Origin: DATAEK01 sp036258055
GTDB lineage: Bacteria; Acidobacteriota; Vicinamibacteria; Vicinamibacterales; 2-12-FULL-66-21
Reading direction: 5' to 3'
Assembly (NCBI GenBank): GCA_036258055.1
Contig: DATAEK010000014.1
Span: 1-39,101 of the forward strand
Length of the DNA stretch: 39,101 bases
Below are positions 21,977-29,102 of the stretch, one piece after another. The notes under the pieces were generated by a model that made no database searches, was not told the DNA's origin, and saw nothing but the letters and a program-made list of their open reading frames with translations. Numbering within the stretch: position 1 is the stretch's first letter; every line of letters begins with the position of its first letter. The translations under genes and the position numbers were made by a program.

Positions 21977-23815
21977 GTGACACTTCCCGCCGCCGTTGCG
22001 GACGAGCCTGAGGTCGAGGTTCACACGATCGCGGACCTGCCGTTCCACGTGCTGGGGCGGATCGCGAAGCCGCTGCTCATCGGCCGCGTGCGCAGCGGCG
22101 AAATCGCCGGCACCTCCAGCCGGGAATTCTTCGAAGCCGTGCGGGATGTCTCGCTTGGATTCGGCGACATGGGCGTCAACGCCGGTGATCGTGTCGCCAT
22201 CATCGCGGAGAGCCGGCCGGACTGGCTGGTCGCCGACCTCGCTGTTCTCGCTCGCGGCGCTGTAACCGTTCCGATTTATCCGACCCTCTCCGCCACCAAC
22301 GTCCGCTACATCCTCCAGGATTCGGGCGCACGCATGGTGGTGGTCTCGACGAAAATGCAGCTCGAGAAGATTCAGGAGATTCGTCACCAGCTGCCGGCCC
22401 TCGAAGCGGTGATTGCGATGGATGCCACCACCGCCGGGCTGACGCCGTCCGTCGTGTCGTTCGAGACCGTCAGCGAGCGCGGGCACGCGAGGATGACGGG
22501 GGAGTGGGGTGCGGGTCGCGCCTTCCGCGAGACCGCTCGTGCGGTGTCACCCGGCGATCTCGCGACGATCATCTACACCTCGGGGACGACGGGAGAGCCG
22601 AAAGGCGTGATGCTCACGCACAGCCAGCTCGTCTCGAATCTCAAAGCGGCGGCCGTTGCCCTCGAGGTGTCGCAGGACGACGTGGCGCTGTCGTTCCTGC
22701 CGCTCAGCCATGCCTTCGAGCGCATGGTGGCCTACGTGTACCTGCTCTGCGGTGTGACCCTGATTTTCGCGGAATCGTTCGACACCATCGGCCGCGACGT
22801 CGCGCTCGTCCGGCCAACGCTCCTGACCGGCGTGCCGCGTGTCTACGAAAAGTTCCAGGCGCGCATCATGGACAAGGCGCTCGCCGCGCCCGGGTTTCGC
22901 GCGACGCTCTTCAAGTGGGGACTGCAGGCAGGTCTCGCGTGCGCCCACGCCAGCCTCCGCGGCCAGACCGCCGGACCATTCGATCGACTGCAGGCCGCGC
23001 TGGCCGATCGGCTCGTCTTCGAGAAGGTGCGCACAGCGCTCGGCGGGCGCATCCGCTATCTCGTCTCCGGCAGCGCTCCGCTGGCACCGAGCGTCGCCGA
23101 GTTCTTTCATGCGCTGGGGCTGCCGATCATCGAAGGCTACGGACTGACCGAAACGGCTCCGATCCTGACCGTCAATCCGCCGGACGCGCCACGCGTCGGA
23201 ACCGTCGGCCGGGCGCTGCCCGGCGTCGAGCTCAAGATCGCCGAGGACGGAGAGATCCTCGCCCGCGGCCCGAACATCATGGCGGGGTACTACAACAAGC
23301 CGGAAGCCACCGCCGATGCCCTGAAGGACGGCTGGTTCCATACGGGCGACGTCGGCACAATCGACGAGCAGGGATACCTCGCGATCACGGATCGGAAGAA
23401 GGATTTGCTGGTGACGTCCGGTGGCAAGAAGATCGCCCCGCAGCCGATCGAATCGACACTCAAACGCAATCCGCTCATTGCCGAAGCCGTCGTCCTCGGC
23501 GATCGCCGCAAGTATCCGGCAGCGCTGATCGTGCCGGATTTCTCGGCGCTCGAACGCAGACTGAAGGATCTGGGTCGCCCTCCGGGTGACCGCGCGGATC
23601 TCGTCACCCGCGCCGATGTCCTCGCGCTCTACCAGGAAGTCGTGGACGCCCTCAACACCGAGCTCTCGCAGTTCGAACGGATCAAGAAGATCGCGATCCT
23701 CCCGCGCGAGTTCACGATGGAGTCGGGCGAGCTGACGCCCACGCTGAAAGTCAAACGCAAGGTGGTCGAAGAGCGGTGGCGGGAGGAGATTGAGAAGCTG
23801 TACGGCGAAAACTGA
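21977..23815 (+). CDS. Long-chain fatty acid-CoA ligase (AMP-forming)
   Basis: Acyl-CoA synthetase of 612 aa, activating fatty acids with ATP and CoA at the membrane. Motifs in order: the ATP/AMP loop IIYTSGTTGEPKGV (about 198-212), FLPLSHAFERMV, the LTGVPRVYEKF segment, VSGSAPLAPSVAEFF, the A5 motif EGYGLTETAPILTVN, GWFHTGDVG and the hinge ITDRKKDLLVTSGGKKIAPQPIE, and the catalytic Lys region LTPTLKVKRKVV near the C-terminus. Length and the LSHAFER motif place it in the FadD15/long-chain branch. It starts at GTG 21977, 6 nt after TATAAT, with no Shine-Dalgarno. It appears monocistronic; the next gene is convergent. Confidence 0.94.
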   Translation: MTLPAAVADEPEVEVHTIADLPFHVLGRIAKPLLIGRVRSGEIAGTSSREFFEAVRDVSLGFGDMGVNAGDRVAIIAESRPDWLVADLAVLARGAVTVPIYPTLSATNVRYILQDSGARMVVVSTKMQLEKIQEIRHQLPALEAVIAMDATTAGLTPSVVSFETVSERGHARMTGEWGAGRAFRETARAVSPGDLATIIYTSGTTGEPKGVMLTHSQLVSNLKAAAVALEVSQDDVALSFLPLSHAFERMVAYVYLLCGVTLIFAESFDTIGRDVALVRPTLLTGVPRVYEKFQARIMDKALAAPGFRATLFKWGLQAGLACAHASLRGQTAGPFDRLQAALADRLVFEKVRTALGGRIRYLVSGSAPLAPSVAEFFHALGLPIIEGYGLTETAPILTVNPPDAPRVGTVGRALPGVELKIAEDGEILARGPNIMAGYYNKPEATADALKDGWFHTGDVGTIDEQGYLAITDRKKDLLVTSGGKKIAPQPIESTLKRNPLIAEAVVLGDRRKYPAALIVPDFSALERRLKDLGRPPGDRADLVTRADVLALYQEVVDALNTELSQFERIKKIAILPREFTMESGELTPTLKVKRKVVEERWREEIEKLYGEN

Positions 23816-23893
23816 AACGTTCAGGGCAACGAGCCTTCACGCCGTGCCTTTGCGGCGCTTCTCGAGATGACCTAGGAGCGCGCACTTTTCGCC

Positions 23894-23972
23894 TTGCACC
23901 GGCACCCCGCACCTTGCACATTTGCACCACGCACCCTGCACCCGCACCCTGAACGCTGCACCCTGCACCTTG
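23894..23972. repeat. GCACCCTGCACC short-unit array
   Basis: The 171-nt gap between the convergent acyl-CoA ligase and cation efflux genes contains about ten variants of the word GCACC(C/T)T or TTGCACC in tandem (about 23896-23971). It is a third unit type, different from the GTCGGCAGTC and GAACC arrays but in the same kind of position. I see no terminator with a T-tract in this gap. Confidence 0.75.
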
Positions 23973-23986
23973 CCCGTTTCGTAGTC

Positions 23987-24862
23987 TCATGGTCGTTCGT
24001 CCGGCGGCGGCTCGATGTGGATGATGGCGTCGGCGATCTGCGGGTACTTCTGCATCAGCCGATCCTTGACGACGTGCGACAGCCGGTGCGCTTCGTAGAG
24101 CGACGTGTCGCCCCGGAACCAGACGTGCAAATCGAGGAACGTGTAGTCGAACGATCCGCGGGACCGGATCTGATGGCAGCCGACGACACCAGGGACGCTC
24201 GTGACCGTCCGGCGGATCTCGTCTTCATCCAGCACGACCCGGTCCGAGAGTATCCGTGACGTGTCGCGACCGATCTCGAGCCCGGTCCGGGCGATGAAGA
24301 CGGCGACGATCAGCCCGCCGATTGGATCGAGCAGCGGATAGCCGAGCCATACCCCCGCCAGCGAGACCAGCACGGCGCACGATGTCAGAACGTCCGAGCG
24401 CGTGTGCATGGCATCAGCAAGCAGCAGCTCGCTCTTGAGCGCGCGCCCGCGGCCCGACTCGTAGCGGACGACGAGGAGATTCACGGCCAGCGTGACGCCC
24501 ATCACCACGAAGCTGCTGAGGCCGATCTGCGGCGGCGGCGCGTTGCCATACAGCCTCTCGAGTGCCCCCCGCAGCACCTCGACGACGACGAGCACGAGGA
24601 AGACGAAGATGCCGCCAGCGGCGAGCGTCTCGTACTTACGATGGCCGTACGGGTGATCTTCGTCGGGCGGCTTGCTCGCGGCACGCGCACCAATGAGGCC
24701 GATGATGTTCGACGCGGAATCGGTCAGCGAGTGGAAACCGTCGGACACGATGCTGACCGCGCCCGTCGCGTAGCCGAAGGCCAGCTTGGCGCCGGCGACC
24801 GCCAGGTTGAGCAGCAGGACGCGGAGAAGGACGGTGTAGACGCCGCGATGGCGCTCACGCAG
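23987..24862 (-). CDS. Cation diffusion facilitator (CDF) family efflux protein; start codon not canonical
   Basis: Inner-membrane divalent metal (Zn/Fe/Co type) proton antiporter. Family signs: LLLNLAVAGAKLAFGYATGAVSIVSDGFHSLTDSASN (TM1, TM2 and the H-D metal site), DEDHPYGHRKYETLAA, LLLADAMHTRSDVLTS (TM5 H-D site), and a cytoplasmic ferredoxin-like C-terminal domain (DLHVWFRGDTSLYEAHRLSHVVKDRL...DAIIHIEPP). The first ATG/GTG/TTG in frame is the GTG at 24748, which would delete TM1. The frame is open up to the TAG stop of lepB (24947), without any standard initiator. I give CTG 24862 (MRERHRGVYTVLLRVLLLN) as the best guess; the true start, a sequencing error, or lepB readthrough remain open. 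Confidence 0.85.
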   Translation of the reverse strand: MRERHRGVYTVLLRVLLLNLAVAGAKLAFGYATGAVSIVSDGFHSLTDSASNIIGLIGARAASKPPDEDHPYGHRKYETLAAGGIFVFLVLVVVEVLRGALERLYGNAPPPQIGLSSFVVMGVTLAVNLLVVRYESGRGRALKSELLLADAMHTRSDVLTSCAVLVSLAGVWLGYPLLDPIGGLIVAVFIARTGLEIGRDTSRILSDRVVLDEDEIRRTVTSVPGVVGCHQIRSRGSFDYTFLDLHVWFRGDTSLYEAHRLSHVVKDRLMQKYPQIADAIIHIEPPPDERP

Positions 24863-24946
24863 CCCGAGTGCCCGTAGATCGGGAGGGGTGGGGGCGGATG
24901 CCGATCGAGTGTCGTCCGTGATCGCCGTCGGCCCCGACGAAGATGA

Positions 24947-25660
24947 CTAGAACAGCCGTGCGTGCGGCAACGGCCACCACCGCAACTGGACCTTGCCGAT
25001 GATGTACTTCTTCGGGACGAACCCCCAGTGCCGGCTGTCGGAGCTGTTGTTGCGATGGTCACCCATCACGAAGTAGTAACCCTCGGGGACGACCTGCGGA
25101 CCCCAGTCGTCGTGGCTGCGGTACTCGCTCGGCACGAACGTATCGTCCATGGGAACATCGTTGCGATAGACCCGGCCGTCCACGACCCGGACCTGATCCC
25201 CTTCTTCCGCGATGACCCGCTTGACGAACGACTTGTCGGGGTTGAGCGGGTAGTAGAGCATCACGATATCGCCGACGTGCGGCTCGCCAATGCGGTATGC
25301 GAGCTTGTTCACGATCAGACGGTCCTGATCGGCGAGCGTGGGCGCCATGCTCTGACCCTCCACGCGGGCGACCTGGAAGCCGAACGTCACGATGAGCGTC
25401 GCGTAGACCGCCGCGGACGCCAGCGTTTTCAGCCAGGCCACGACCTCCTCTGCGATGCGCGCCATCCCGACGCCCTCGGTGTTCAGCCGCGCGTCTGGAG
25501 GCACCGCAACCAGCCCGCCGGCAATTGCCGGCACCGGCTCCGCAACGACCATCGGCTCGGGAGCGATGAGCGGATCCGCCACCGGCGTCGGCTCCACCGC
25601 ATACTCGGGTTGCGGGATCGGAGAAGGAACAGCGTAAGGGTCGTAATTCGTGTCGCTCAT
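24947..25660 (-). CDS. lepB: Signal peptidase I with a long Pro-rich N-terminal extension
   Basis: Membrane serine protease of 237 aa that removes signal peptides outside the cytoplasmic membrane. Residues 1-65 are a Pro/Ala/Val-rich, probably disordered cytoplasmic tail; one TM segment (about 73-97) follows. Catalytic Ser104 (VEGQSMAPTL) and Lys147 (SFVKRVIA) are present, as are box C/E-type segments DRLIVNKLAYRIGEPHVGDIVML and VMGDHRNNSSDSRHWGFVPKKYIIGKV. The ATG overlaps the stop of the LytTR regulator gene by 4 nt (ATGA), so its synthesis is coupled to that two-component operon, which is unusual. The cation efflux gene follows directly. Confidence 0.95.
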   Translation of the reverse strand: MSDTNYDPYAVPSPIPQPEYAVEPTPVADPLIAPEPMVVAEPVPAIAGGLVAVPPDARLNTEGVGMARIAEEVVAWLKTLASAAVYATLIVTFGFQVARVEGQSMAPTLADQDRLIVNKLAYRIGEPHVGDIVMLYYPLNPDKSFVKRVIAEEGDQVRVVDGRVYRNDVPMDDTFVPSEYRSHDDWGPQVVPEGYYFVMGDHRNNSSDSRHWGFVPKKYIIGKVQLRWWPLPHARLF

Positions 25661-26448
25661 AGCCTCAAGTACTCACGAAGCCGCCTGGTTTGCGAGCGGC
25701 TCACCGGGATTTCCGTGCCCTTGGCGTCCCGCATCTTCAAGATGTAGTTGCGGCTGAACCAGGGCAGGATCTCCTTGATCCTATTAATGTTTACCAGATG
25801 CGACCGGTGCACGCGCCAGAAAACCGCCGGATCGAGCCGCGCCTGCAGTTCATCCAGTGTCCGATAGTTACAGGTTCCTGACAAGCTGTTCGTTGCGACG
25901 GTGATGACGTCGTCCTCCACCGAGGCGTGCACGACCTCATCCGCATGGACGAGCAAAAAACGGTCGCCAACCTTGATCGCCAGCTGTTCCCGGCGGTCCT
26001 GCCGGTCTCCCAGGAGCTGCAGGAGGCGCTCGAGGTTGTCTCCGGCGGGCCGCGACGACGCCCGATCCGTGTGGATCCGCCGGCGGACGCGGTCTACCGC
26101 AGTCGCCAGGCGCCCAGACTCGACCGGCTTGAGGAGATAATCGACCGCGTTGACCTCGAACGCCTCGATCGCGTGCCGATCGTAGGCGGTGACGAACACG
26201 AGCTGCGATTCGACGCCCCCCCTGACCAGCCGTTTCGCGACCTCGAAACCGGTTAGACCCGGCATCTGCACGTCGAGCATGACCAGGTCCGGGCCCTGTT
26301 CTTCAATTACGCGCAGCGCCTCGACGCCGTTCGCGGCCTGAGCGACTACCTCGACGCCCTGAATCTGCCCCAACAGGAAACACAGCTCGTCCCTGGCCAG
26401 CTGCTCGTCGTCGACGACAATCGTCCGGAGGTGGTCGATTGGTTCCAT
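25657..26448 (-). CDS. LytTR-type response regulator
   Basis: Response regulator of 263 aa. The receiver (about 8-125) has VVDDEQLARDEL, phospho-acceptor D59 in LVMLDVQMPG, T in FVTAYDRHAIEAFEVNAVDYLLKPV and the conserved K. A LytTR DNA-binding domain (about 155-263) is clear from LAIKVGDRFLLVHADEVVHASVEDDVITV, YRTLDELQARLDPAVFWRVHRSHLVNINRIKEI and GTEIPVSRSQTRRLREYLRL. It lies 4 nt after the LytS-like kinase gene and overlaps lepB by 4 nt. Targets are unknown; LytSR systems usually act on envelope functions, which fits the lepB coupling. Confidence 0.94.
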   Translation of the reverse strand: MEPIDHLRTIVVDDEQLARDELCFLLGQIQGVEVVAQAANGVEALRVIEEQGPDLVMLDVQMPGLTGFEVAKRLVRGGVESQLVFVTAYDRHAIEAFEVNAVDYLLKPVESGRLATAVDRVRRRIHTDRASSRPAGDNLERLLQLLGDRQDRREQLAIKVGDRFLLVHADEVVHASVEDDVITVATNSLSGTCNYRTLDELQARLDPAVFWRVHRSHLVNINRIKEILPWFSRNYILKMRDAKGTEIPVSRSQTRRLREYLRL

Positions 26449-26452
26449 GCTG

Positions 26453-27778
26453 CTACGCGGTAATCCGGGCGGGAACCACGAGCTCGGGGATCACGACGCG
26501 GGCGCAGGTACCCTCTCCCGGTACGCTGTCGAGATGGAGCTGGTAGTTCGCGCCGTAGATGACGCGCAGGCGCTCGTTGACGTTTTTGAGCCCGATGCCG
26601 TCGCCGCTCTTCACCCGCTCGGCGTGCCCCGGGCTGACGCCGACGCCGTCGTCGATGACGTCGATGATCGCGTGGCCGTTCTGACGGGTGCTGCGGATGG
26701 TGATCCGTCCGGCCCCGATCTTTGGCGAGAGCCCGTGTTTGATCGAGTTCTCGACCAGCGGCTGCAGCAGCATGCTGGGCACGACCACGTCGAGGCTGTC
26801 GGGGGCGATGTCTTTCTCGATGCGCAGCTTCGGCCCGAAGCGGACGGCCTCGATATCGAGATACTCGTCGATGGCCTCCAGCTCCTCGCGCAGCGTCACG
26901 AAGTGTTCCTGGCTGCGAAGCAGACGCCGAAGCAGACCCGAGAGTTTCACGATCAGCATCCGCGCCGTTTCCGGCTGGGACCGGATGAGCGAGGAGATCG
27001 AGGTCAGCGTGTTGAAGAGGAAGTGTGGATTGATCTGGCTTGCGAGCGCTTCGAGGCGCGTGGCCATCAGCAGCTTTTCCTGCTCCTGAAGGCGATGCTC
27101 GATCCTGGCACTGTTCCAGATCTTGATCGGAATCGCGACACACAAGACCGTCGCCAGCACCACCAGCGTGTACAACCACGCCGACGGCGGGGCGAAGTAG
27201 AAGATTCTGTACGAGCCGAACCTGTTGCCGAGCGTTTGACGGACGATCTCGAGGCCGACAGGCGCGGCGAGGAGCACGACGACCCAGTCGATCTCGAAGC
27301 GGCGCAGCAGCCGCCAGACGTTGCGATGAAGGTCGGTGAAGAAGAGTGGCGAGAAATGCCAGATGGCTTCCTTCGGACAGATTTCCCGCAGCCCGCCGCC
27401 GGCAAATCCGCACCCGATGGCAAACGGCAGCGCGATCCATTCATGCGCGACGAGCGCCGGAATGCCGACCATCGCGCCGACGATGGCTCCAGCATAGGGG
27501 CCCGCGAGCAGGCCCGCCAGAAAGGATCCCGCGAGCGTCAGGTCGGCAGCGTCGTAGTTGAGCAGCAGTCTGGCGACGACACCGGCGGTCAGCGGGACCC
27601 CGAGGCTCGCGGCAAACACCAGTCGCTCGGGCCAGTCACGTTTTTCTGTCAGGAGGATGCGACGGAACCACGGAAACCGCACGAGCATCGTCGCCAGGAC
27701 CGCGACGACCGCCAGCTTCACCATCAAGGTGGTGAGCAGGTATTGCTCCCCGGAGAGGAGCTTGATTTCGTGCGGCAT
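26453..27778 (-). CDS. LytS-type sensor histidine kinase (5TM domain)
   Basis: Sensor kinase of 441 aa and the likely partner of the LytTR regulator. Residues about 10-215 hold six hydrophobic stretches of the 5TMR-LYT type, including GSFLAGLLAGPYAGAIVGAMVGIPA. The kinase core is the His_kinase/LytS type: ALASQINPHFLFNTLTSISSLIR with H252, then the HATPase with MLLQPLVENSIKHGL, DDGVGVSPGHA and GIGLKNVNERLRVIYG. The start is the ATG at 27778 (MPHEIKLLSG); the open frame upstream crosses the divergent promoter region. It is preceded by an extended -10 TGTTATAGT about 67 nt upstream. The gene is divergent from nuoI. Confidence 0.93.
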   Translation of the reverse strand: MPHEIKLLSGEQYLLTTLMVKLAVVAVLATMLVRFPWFRRILLTEKRDWPERLVFAASLGVPLTAGVVARLLLNYDAADLTLAGSFLAGLLAGPYAGAIVGAMVGIPALVAHEWIALPFAIGCGFAGGGLREICPKEAIWHFSPLFFTDLHRNVWRLLRRFEIDWVVVLLAAPVGLEIVRQTLGNRFGSYRIFYFAPPSAWLYTLVVLATVLCVAIPIKIWNSARIEHRLQEQEKLLMATRLEALASQINPHFLFNTLTSISSLIRSQPETARMLIVKLSGLLRRLLRSQEHFVTLREELEAIDEYLDIEAVRFGPKLRIEKDIAPDSLDVVVPSMLLQPLVENSIKHGLSPKIGAGRITIRSTRQNGHAIIDVIDDGVGVSPGHAERVKSGDGIGLKNVNERLRVIYGANYQLHLDSVPGEGTCARVVIPELVVPARITA

Positions 27779-27844
27779 CTCTGGAGTGGATGCTCGAGCG
27801 GAACAGGGGCCGCTCCGGCGGCGTGGCCGTCCGCGAGCTACACA

Positions 27845-27853
27845 ACTATAACA
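27845..27853 (-). promoter_or_regulatory. Extended -10 promoter of the lytS-lytR-lepB operon
   Basis: TGTTATAGT on the minus strand (TGn-TATAGT), starting transcription near 27838 and leaving a leader of about 60 nt. A short GCCGC/GCGGC hairpin lies in the leader. No clear -35, as expected for an extended -10. Confidence 0.5.
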
Positions 27854-27902
27854 TCCAGACGGATTTGGCCGGGGATCCAGGGCTGGGAACGCGCCTCGGG
27901 TT

Positions 27903-27911
27903 TGATATGAT
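27903..27911 (+). promoter_or_regulatory. Extended -10 promoter of nuoI, leaderless arrangement
   Basis: TGATATGAT (TGn-TATGAT) ends 6 nt before the nuoI ATG at 27918, implying a transcript that starts at the start codon. No Shine-Dalgarno is present. Confidence 0.55.
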
Positions 27912-27917
27912 TCCCGC

Positions 27918-28343
27918 ATGATTCGTCCGTTCATCATCGGCTTCGCCACGACGCTCAAGCACATCTTCAAGCGCCCGATCACGGTCAATTACCCGGAGCA
28001 GAAAGTGCCGGTTTTTCCGAAGTATCGAGGAAAACAGGTGCTGATGCGGGACGAGAACGGCCTCGAAAAGTGCGTGGCGTGCGGGTTGTGCGCGGTTGCC
28101 TGTCCGGCCGATGCCATCTACCTCGAGGCTGCAGAAAACGACGGGACGGTCCAGGCTGGCCCGCGCTACGCGAAGACCTACCAGATCCACAAGACGCGAT
28201 GCATTTTCTGCGGCTACTGCGAGGAAGCCTGCCCCGTTTCGGCAATCTTCATGGGCAAGGACTACGAGCTGGCGGTCTACAGCAACAAGGACTTCATCTG
28301 GGACAAGGCTGATCTGCTCGTGCCCGCGACGACAACGAAGTAA
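27918..28343 (+). CDS. nuoI: NADH-quinone oxidoreductase subunit I, stand-alone copy
   Basis: Ferredoxin-type subunit of complex I with two [4Fe-4S] clusters on the cytoplasmic arm. The 141 aa match NuoI: a short N-terminal amphipathic helix (MIRPFIIGFATTLKHIFKRPITVNYP), then C52, C55, C58, C62 (CVACGLCAVACPADAI) and C95, C98, C101, C105 (CIFCGYCEEACPVSAI), followed by YELAVYSNKDFIWDKADLL, which is NuoI-like. No other nuo gene is nearby, so this is an isolated copy, perhaps supplying a complex I lacking its own subunit or an alternative ferredoxin partner. A TTG-start phosphoesterase follows after 5 nt, probably in one operon. Confidence 0.93.
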   Translation: MIRPFIIGFATTLKHIFKRPITVNYPEQKVPVFPKYRGKQVLMRDENGLEKCVACGLCAVACPADAIYLEAAENDGTVQAGPRYAKTYQIHKTRCIFCGYCEEACPVSAIFMGKDYELAVYSNKDFIWDKADLLVPATTTK

Positions 28344-28348
28344 GCCCA

Positions 28349-29032
28349 TTGCTCTTCGGTGCGCTCGGCGATATTCACGGCGACTTCGCAAGCGTTCAGA
28401 CGATCGTTCGAGCACACCGCGAGGTTCCGTTCTGGCTGTGCGTTGGCGATGTCGCCGACGATCACGGGCGCTACGAGAGTTTCGACGCGCCGGTCTACTG
28501 GATCAAGGGCAACAACGAGAACTTCGACGTCATCGCCTCCGGCACGTTTCCGGCGAACTTGCACTACATATCCAACGCTCAGGTCGTAACAATCCAGCAC
28601 GTCCGCGTTGCAGGACTTGGCGGCACCTTCGCTCCCACTTGGTACGAGACACCCGCGGCGGAGCTACCCTATCCGGGCGGCCCCGGTAGTCGAGTCCGAG
28701 ACGACAAACGCCGGCACTTCGTCCGCGAAGAAGTCGATGCGTGCCGCGCGATGCGAGACATCGATGTCCTGCTGACGCACGAGGCGCCGCGCCCGTACTT
28801 CGTGACCTCGCCGTCCGCAAAAGGACGCCCGAACGACGCCGGGAAGACGCCAATCAACGAGGTGCTCGCGGCGATGAAGCCTCGACTACACCTGTTCGGC
28901 CACCACCACCGGTTCACCGAACATGAGCGTCAGGGTGTCCGGTCCGTTGGACTTGATCTGGTGTCGCGCTCATACCTGTTGATCGACGCGAAGACCATGG
29001 AATACAAGCAGTTGGCCCGGTCGATGGTATGA
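28349..29032 (+). CDS. Calcineurin-like metallophosphoesterase
   Basis: A 227-aa metal-dependent phosphoesterase, likely acting on a nucleotide or phosphoprotein. Motifs in order: GALGDIHGDF, WLCVGDVADDHG, WIKGNNENF (GNxE site), VRVAGLGGTFAP, DIDVLLTHEAPRPYF and LHLFGHHHRF. This pattern resembles the lariat-debranching/YfcE-like branch with a GNNE variant. It starts at TTG 28349, 5 nt after the nuoI stop, since the frame has no upstream alternative near the first strand. The specific substrate is unknown. The -10 of the next gene overlaps its last codons. Confidence 0.85.
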   Translation: MLFGALGDIHGDFASVQTIVRAHREVPFWLCVGDVADDHGRYESFDAPVYWIKGNNENFDVIASGTFPANLHYISNAQVVTIQHVRVAGLGGTFAPTWYETPAAELPYPGGPGSRVRDDKRRHFVREEVDACRAMRDIDVLLTHEAPRPYFVTSPSAKGRPNDAGKTPINEVLAAMKPRLHLFGHHHRFTEHERQGVRSVGLDLVSRSYLLIDAKTMEYKQLARSMV

Positions 29033-29033
29033 T
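29025..29033 (+). promoter_or_regulatory. Extended -10 promoter before the MetH/MetF-like gene
   Basis: TGGTATGAT (TGn-TATGAT) overlaps the stop of the phosphoesterase gene and would start transcription near 29040, immediately before the 15-bp hairpin at 29043-29086. Confidence 0.45.
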
Positions 29034-29042
29034 CGAACGGCC

Positions 29043-29086
29043 TGAGGCAGACGGCAGGGGCGCGGGGCCCGCTGCCGTCTGCCTCA
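29043..29086 (+). other. 15-bp perfect hairpin in the 5' leader of the MetH/MetF-like gene
   Basis: TGAGGCAGACGGCAG (29043-29057) pairs perfectly with CTGCCGTCTGCCTCA (29072-29086); the 14-nt loop is GC-rich. The hairpin ends 16 nt before the ATG at 29103 and lies at the predicted 5' end of the mRNA. There is no T-tract, so it is not a normal terminator. A role in mRNA stability or translation control is inferred. Confidence 0.7.
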
Positions 29087-29102
29087 TGGTGTGTGTAGGG
29101 GC

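Noticed and set aside
24724..25062. Minus-strand 112-aa frame over the start of the cation efflux gene
   Set aside because: It is a shifted frame of lepB and CDF codons and encodes no recognisable domain; it does not provide the missing start.
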